A stretch of DNA of 13,078 nt from Pseudomonadota bacterium (GTDB lineage Bacteria; Pseudomonadota; Alphaproteobacteria; Rhizobiales; Rhizobiaceae): contig JAEXMK010000034.1 in assembly GCA_023444445.1 (NCBI GenBank), positions 1 to 13,078 of the forward strand. Reading direction: 5' to 3'. Below the pieces are notes generated by a model. It had not been told where the DNA came from, did not search any database, and saw only the letters and a list, made by a program, of their open reading frames with translations. Each line of letters begins with the position of its first letter. The first letter of the stretch is position 1. Of this stretch, positions 6,811 through 13,078 are shown in pieces. The position numbers and the translations under genes were made by a program.

Positions 6811-7287
6811 AGGCAGTTACTCATATGGGCTGCACAGACACGCCATCGGAAGGTTTTCACTTGGGGGAGACGACGCAGGGGAAGTGGATGCGCCAAGGCT
6901 AGAGCATTCTTCCGAGGCTTTACAGCAAAAAATGTTATTTACCCATGAATTCAGTTGATGTCGTTCCGGCTTACCGCAGAGCTTTCGGTTGCCTATTCGG
7001 GCTCCGTCCCCAAGCCGGAACGACGGAGAGAGGAATTAGAGAAAAGTGACACGTGCTAAAATTTGAAGAAAATAAAATATAATTTCAGCAATCGTTCAAC
7101 ATTTGCTGCGATGGTCCCATGGTCCGGCGGCGGGAGGATCGTCTGCATGACCGGCAAAGCCTTCCATGGCGGGACATAACGTCCTCCGATGCGCACATGA
7201 ACGTGACGAATACTCTACCTATTTTACATCCGGGCCTTATGACGACATGATGCCGGGAAGACCACGCCAAGTTATTCAGGGATAGTC
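6811..7287. other. Divergent intergenic region between transporter and pepN
   Basis: These 477 bases hold no gene I can support. The part at 7040-7090 is AT-rich. A 13-bp inverted repeat is at 6960-7024 (separate entry). The stretch 7090-7287 probably contains the pepN promoter, but I could not assign boxes. The weak minus-strand frame across 7085-7270 begins at TTG and has no coding character. Confidence 0.5.
6960..7024. repeat. 13-bp perfect inverted repeat in intergenic region
   Basis: GTCGTTCCGGCTT (6960-6972) and AAGCCGGAACGAC (7012-7024) are perfect complements around a 39-base interior. The interior can itself pair weakly (GAGCTT with GGGCTC). Neither side has a T-run, so this is not a standard terminator. 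It could be a dispersed rhizobial palindromic element or a structured RNA. Confidence 0.7.
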
Positions 7288-9936
7288 ATGCGAACAGACA
7301 CGGGCCAGATCGTTCACCTGGCAGATTACCGCCCCACTGATTTCGTTCTGGAGCGGGTGGATCTCACCTTCGAACTCGACCCCAAGAACACCAAGGTCGA
7401 AGCCCGTCTGATCTTTCACCGGCGCGAAGGTGCCGATATCAAGGCCCCGCTGATTCTCGATGGCGACGAACTGACGCTTTCCAGCCTGCTGCTCGACCAG
7501 GTGGAACTTCCCGCCGGCCAATATCAGGCGACGCCCGACAGCCTGACCATCCGCGACCTGCCGGCCGAATCTCCCTTTGAGATCTGCGTCACCAACTACA
7601 TCAACCCGCAGGTCAATACGCAGCTGATGGGGCTTTACCGTACCAATGGCGTTTATTGCACGCAATGCGAAGCGGAAGGTTTCCGCCGCATCACCTATTT
7701 CCCCGACCGCCCGGATGTTCTGGCGCCCTATACGGTGACGATCATTGCGGCGAAGGAAGGCAATCCGCTGCTCCTGTCGAATGGCAATTTCCTCGGCGGC
7801 GGCAATTACGACGAGGGCCGTCACTTTGCTGCCTGGTTCGATCCGCATCCGAAACCAAGCTATCTCTTTGCGCTTGTCGCCGGCGATCTCGGCGTGGTGG
7901 AAGATACTTTCACCACCATGTCGGGCAGAGAAGTGGCACTCAAGATTTACGTCGAGCACGGCAAGGAGCCGCGTGCGGCCTATGCCATGGACGCGCTGAA
8001 GCGTTCCATGACGTGGGACGAAGAGCGCTTCGGCCGCGAATATGACCTCGATATTTTCATGATCGTGGCCGTGTCGGATTTCAACATGGGGGCGATGGAG
8101 AACAAGGGGCTCAACGTCTTCAACGACAAATTCGTGCTGGCCGACCCGGAAACGGCATCTGACGCTGACTACGCCAATATCGAGCGCATCATTGCGCATG
8201 AATATTTCCACAACTGGACCGGCAACCGTATCACCTGCCGCGACTGGTTCCAGCTGTGCCTCAAGGAAGGCCTGACGGTTTATCGCGATCAGGAGTTTTC
8301 CGCGGACATGCGCTCGCGTCCGGTCAAGCGCATTGCCGATGTGCGCCACCTGAAGTCGGAGCAGTTCCCGGAGGATTCCGGTCCGCTGGCGCATCCGCCG
8401 CGCCCGGATACCTACCGAGAAATCAACAACTTCTACACGACGACCGTGTATGAAAAAGGCGCCGAAGTCACCCGCATGATCGCAACGATCCTCGGCGCTG
8501 ACGACTTCAAGAAGGGCATGGACCTCTATTTCGAACGCCATGACGGCGAAGCGGCGACGGTCGAAGATTTCGTCAAGAGCTTTGCCGATGCCAGCGGTCG
8601 CGATCTCTCGCAGTTTTCGCTGTGGTACACCGAGGCCGGCACGCCGCTGGTTTCCGTTTCGTCCGCATACGATGCCAGCAAGGCCACTTTCAGCCTGACG
8701 CTGGAACAGACCGTGGCACCGACGCCCGGTCAGCCGGTGAAGCAGCCGCGTCACATTCCGCTGTCGCTGGCGCTGATCCTCGATAATGGCCAGATTGCCG
8801 AACCGCAGGCCGTCGAAGGCGGTGAGTATCGCGATGGCGTGCTGCATCTGACCGAACGCAACCAGACCTTCTCCTTCTCTGGTATCTCCTCGCGTCCGGT
8901 GCTGTCGATCAACCGCAGCTTCTCGGCGCCGATCAATCTGGATTTCGAGCAGAATGCGGCCGATCTGGTGCAGATCGCCCGGCATGAAACCGACATGTTC
9001 GCTCGTTTCCAGGCGCTGACCGATCTTGCCCTGCCGGCGCTGATTGCCGCCACCAAAGCGGTGCAGAACGGTGAAGAGATACAGACGGATGCGGCGCTCT
9101 CCGCAACGCTCATCGAAATCATCGGTGACGATACGCTTGAGCCGGCATTTAGGGCGCAGGCGCTTGCCTTGCCGAGCGAAACGGATATCGCCCGCGAACT
9201 CGGCGGCAACACCGATCCCGACGCCATCCACAAGGCGCGTAATGCCACGATCAAGGCCATTGCCACGGCTGGCCTCGAAACGCTGCAGCGCCTTGCAGAC
9301 AGTGCTGGTAACGGCGAGGCCTATAACCCGGGCGCAGACAGCGCCGGACGCCGTTCGCTGCGCAATGGCGCGCTGAGCTTCCTCGCCTATGCCGAGGGAA
9401 CGCCGGAGCGGGCGGCGAAGGCCTATGCCGACGCCACCAATATGACCGATCTTGCGCATGCGCTCAGCGTCCTGACCCAGCGCTTCCCCGACAGTGCCGA
9501 AACGAAGGAGGCGCTTGCCGCCTTCGAAAAACGCTTTGCCGACAATGCGCTCGTTCTCGACAAGTGGTTCTCGCTGCAGGCCGCCATTCCGGGCGAAGCT
9601 GCGCTGGAGCGCATCAAAACGCTGATGAAATCGAAACATTTCATCGCCACCAATCCGAACCGGGTGCGTTCGCTGGTGGGCACCCTCGCCTTCTCCAACC
9701 CTACCGGTTTCCACCGTGCGGATGGCGCGGCTTACCGTTTCCTTGCCGAACAGATCATCGCCATCGACAAGCGCAATCCCCAGCTGGCTGCCCGTATCCT
9801 TACCTCCATGCGCTCCTGGCGCTCGCTTGAGGCAAACCGTGCAGACCATGCGAAAGCCGCGCTTTCGACCATTGCCGAAGCGAAAGGCCTTTCGACGGAT
9901 GTGAGCGATATTGTCGGACGCATCCTGAAGGGCTGA
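7288..9936 (+). CDS. pepN: Aminopeptidase N (M1 family zinc metallopeptidase)
   Basis: Removes N-terminal residues from peptides in the late steps of protein turnover; a cytosolic zinc enzyme with no signal peptide. The 882-residue product is close to E. coli PepN (870). The substrate-binding GAMEN motif is at 268-272. The zinc site is HEYFH at 304-308 with the third ligand E327 in KEGLT, and the transition-state Tyr is Y388 in VYEKG. All are offset by a constant +7 from the E. coli enzyme, which supports this start. The ATG at 7288 has AGGGA at 7278-7282 as ribosome site. The C-terminal helical domain is complete to DIVGRILKG and the TGA. The gene is separated from the next one by a strong hairpin and appears to be its own unit. 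A very long open frame on the opposite strand is a codon-bias shadow. Confidence 0.97.
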   Translation: MRTDTGQIVHLADYRPTDFVLERVDLTFELDPKNTKVEARLIFHRREGADIKAPLILDGDELTLSSLLLDQVELPAGQYQATPDSLTIRDLPAESPFEICVTNYINPQVNTQLMGLYRTNGVYCTQCEAEGFRRITYFPDRPDVLAPYTVTIIAAKEGNPLLLSNGNFLGGGNYDEGRHFAAWFDPHPKPSYLFALVAGDLGVVEDTFTTMSGREVALKIYVEHGKEPRAAYAMDALKRSMTWDEERFGREYDLDIFMIVAVSDFNMGAMENKGLNVFNDKFVLADPETASDADYANIERIIAHEYFHNWTGNRITCRDWFQLCLKEGLTVYRDQEFSADMRSRPVKRIADVRHLKSEQFPEDSGPLAHPPRPDTYREINNFYTTTVYEKGAEVTRMIATILGADDFKKGMDLYFERHDGEAATVEDFVKSFADASGRDLSQFSLWYTEAGTPLVSVSSAYDASKATFSLTLEQTVAPTPGQPVKQPRHIPLSLALILDNGQIAEPQAVEGGEYRDGVLHLTERNQTFSFSGISSRPVLSINRSFSAPINLDFEQNAADLVQIARHETDMFARFQALTDLALPALIAATKAVQNGEEIQTDAALSATLIEIIGDDTLEPAFRAQALALPSETDIARELGGNTDPDAIHKARNATIKAIATAGLETLQRLADSAGNGEAYNPGADSAGRRSLRNGALSFLAYAEGTPERAAKAYADATNMTDLAHALSVLTQRFPDSAETKEALAAFEKRFADNALVLDKWFSLQAAIPGEAALERIKTLMKSKHFIATNPNRVRSLVGTLAFSNPTGFHRADGAAYRFLAEQIIAIDKRNPQLAARILTSMRSWRSLEANRADHAKAALSTIAEAKGLSTDVSDIVGRILKG

Positions 9937-9970
9937 TCACCCGCCGCAGTCTTACAATTCTAAACCATAC

Positions 9971-10008
9971 CGCGACGCCGTCTTGATTTCCATCAAGGCG
10001 GCGTCGCG
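9971..10008. terminator. Strong 17-bp-stem hairpin after pepN, without T-run
   Basis: CGCGACGCCGTCTTGAT (9971-9987) pairs with ATCAAGGCGGCGTCGCG (9992-10008): 16 Watson-Crick pairs, one G-T pair and a TTCC loop. It begins 35 bases after the pepN stop and ends 63 bases before the next gene. No T-run follows on either strand, so it may act as an mRNA 3'-end stabiliser or Rho-assisted terminator rather than an intrinsic one. Confidence 0.7.
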
Positions 10009-10071
10009 CATTGCGCGGCATCCTTCTGTGCGAAGGGCCAACCTCGGCTCGGGACCAGAAAGGTATCTCAG

Positions 10072-10392
10072 ATGACGGACATGTCCAGAACCAGCGCTTC
10101 GTTTCAACGCTTCATGACCGACGCTCCGGCTCATAAAGCCGCATGGCTGCAGGCCGTGCAGGGCCTGGGCGCGGCCTCCACGCTCGACTTGAAGACGCAG
10201 AGCCTGATCTATATCGGCATTCTGGCCGCTCTTCGTCTGGAAAGCGGTATCAGTTTTCATGTGATGGAAGCCAAGGCGCACGGTGCGAGCCGCGATGATA
10301 TCATCAGCGCAGTGCTGACCGGTCTTCCTGCTGCAGGCAATGGAGTGATCGGCGCGCTTGGCCCTGCTCTCGATGCATTCGACGGGGCCTGA
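10072..10392 (+). CDS. Carboxymuconolactone decarboxylase-family protein, cysteine-free
   Basis: A 106-residue protein with the all-helical CMD/AhpD fold: KTQSLIYIGILAALRLESGI, then FHVMEAKAHGASRDDIISAV, and a hydrophobic C-terminal helix (GNGVIGALGPALDAF). The GAS-x-DDI segment after the conserved His is the family hallmark. The CxxC redox pair of AhpD-type members is absent; the matching places read Leu and Gly before FHV, and the whole protein has no cysteine. It is therefore not expected to be a thiol peroxidase partner. Gamma-carboxymuconolactone decarboxylases also lack this pair, but no catechol-pathway genes are nearby, so the reaction is unknown. AGAAAGG at 10057-10063 is the ribosome site for the ATG at 10072. 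It lies between pepN and the kinase and may be transcribed from its own promoter after the hairpin. Confidence 0.85.
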   Translation: MTDMSRTSASFQRFMTDAPAHKAAWLQAVQGLGAASTLDLKTQSLIYIGILAALRLESGISFHVMEAKAHGASRDDIISAVLTGLPAAGNGVIGALGPALDAFDGA

Positions 10393-10631
10393 AACCCGTT
10401 CCACGCGGGATCCCGAAGCAGCCGAAATTAAAGTGCCGGCTCACTGTTTTTCTTCATGAATCCCGCTTTTCCCGAAGCGGAAACAGAGTGTCCCGAAAAA
10501 ATACGGAGTCGGTTCAAGGGGTTTAAATTCTTTTAACTTTTGCCTCTGGACAGGGGGAATCGCATTTGATTCATTAGGGATATTCGAGCGGCGGCGCTTC
10601 GAATCAGTGGGGATATCTAAAAGGCGGGACT
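10393..10631 (+). promoter_or_regulatory. Upstream region of the PleC-like kinase, cell-cycle signals
   Basis: Five GANTC sequences, the recognition site of the alphaproteobacterial methyltransferase CcrM, occur at 10458-10462, 10506-10510, 10557-10561, 10568-10572 and 10601-10605. A TTAA-N6-TTAAC box at 10523-10537 resembles the CtrA consensus TTAA-N7-TTAA(C) but with one base less in the spacer. A short hairpin, CCGCTT/AAGCGG, is at 10463-10480 and could end the preceding transcript, though no T-run follows. No firm -35/-10 was assigned. Confidence 0.5.
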
Positions 10632-12968
<2,337 letters not shown>

Positions 12969-13014
12969 TGCTTGGGGAGTTTGGCGTGGCGCCGTTCGCG
13001 TTGGTGGGTGTGGT

Positions 13015-13060
13015 CTACCCCCCTCTGCCCTGCCCGGCCTCTCCCCCGCCAGGGGGGGGG
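13015..13060 (+). repeat. C-rich/G-rich intergenic repeat-like sequence, truncated
   Basis: The sequence after the kinase reads TACCCCCCTCTGCCCTGCC, then CTCCCCCGCC and a run of nine G at 13052-13060. C-rich plus G-rich arms of this kind are familiar as rhizobial intergenic palindromes, and may act as the kinase gene's 3' structure. The right arm is cut by adapter sequence, so the true copy cannot be read. The assignment is from memory of the pattern, not a search. Confidence 0.4.
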
Positions 13061-13078
13061 TCTCTTATACACATCTCC
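13060..13078 (+). other. Illumina Nextera adapter read-through at contig end
   Basis: GTCTCTTATACACATCTCC matches the Nextera/Tn5 mosaic-end adapter (CTGTCTCTTATACACATCT followed by CC of the i7-side adapter) over 19 bases. It is not genomic sequence and shows that the window reaches the end of a short-read contig. Confidence 0.93.

Noticed and set aside
7085..7270. A 61-codon minus-strand frame upstream of pepN
   Set aside because: TTG start, no ribosome site, basic Ser/Arg-rich translation and position in a likely promoter region.
7276..9849. An 857-codon open frame antisense to pepN
   Set aside because: It mirrors the pepN codon bias, has no family features and is rich in Arg/Gly/His as antisense shadows are. 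The M1 peptidase on the plus strand has all catalytic residues.
10463..10480. CCGCTT/AAGCGG hairpin as an intrinsic terminator of the CMD gene
   Set aside because: Six pairs only and no T-run follows; kept only as a note in the kinase upstream region.

Overview
The window looks like chromosomal DNA of an alphaproteobacterium of the order Rhizobiales, most likely Agrobacterium or a close Rhizobiaceae relative. The reasons are the high-GC coding with rhizobial codon use, a PleC/DivJ-type cell-cycle histidine kinase, GANTC (CcrM) sites upstream of that kinase, and the character of the other proteins. Genus is inferred from protein character, not from a database search. Most of it is ordinary core chromosome; I see no phage, CRISPR, defence or secretion system.

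Left part (1-2700). An IS4-family insertion sequence, transposase on the minus strand and cut by the window start, has inserted into a short-chain dehydrogenase/reductase (SDR) gene. Only the 3' part of the SDR gene remains on the right of the IS. A soluble PAS-GGDEF diguanylate cyclase faces it, with 20 bp between the stop codons.

Middle part (2701-5784). After an AT-rich intergenic stretch, a YegD-like Hsp70 ATPase with no substrate-binding domain is followed by a family-4-like uracil-DNA glycosylase homologue with a degenerate active-site motif and few cysteines. Two small ORFs follow, the second clearly coding-like, and then a good Rho-independent terminator at about 5750-5784.

Right part (5785-13078). 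A minus-strand DMT/EamA transporter and pepN (M1 aminopeptidase N) are divergent across a 477-bp gap that holds a 13-bp inverted repeat. After pepN come a 17-bp-stem hairpin, a cysteine-free carboxymuconolactone-decarboxylase-like protein, and a membrane sensor kinase best called PleC. The region upstream of the kinase carries five GANTC sites in about 150 bp and a CtrA-like TTAA-N6-TTAAC box, which fits cell-cycle control. The last 18-19 bases match the Illumina Nextera adapter, so the right edge is a contig end with uncut adapter. The left edge lies inside an IS, a common contig break in short-read assemblies.

The genes are not one pathway. The only likely functional groupings are the Hsp70-like/UDG-like pair (close, same strand) and the kinase with its cell-cycle promoter signals.
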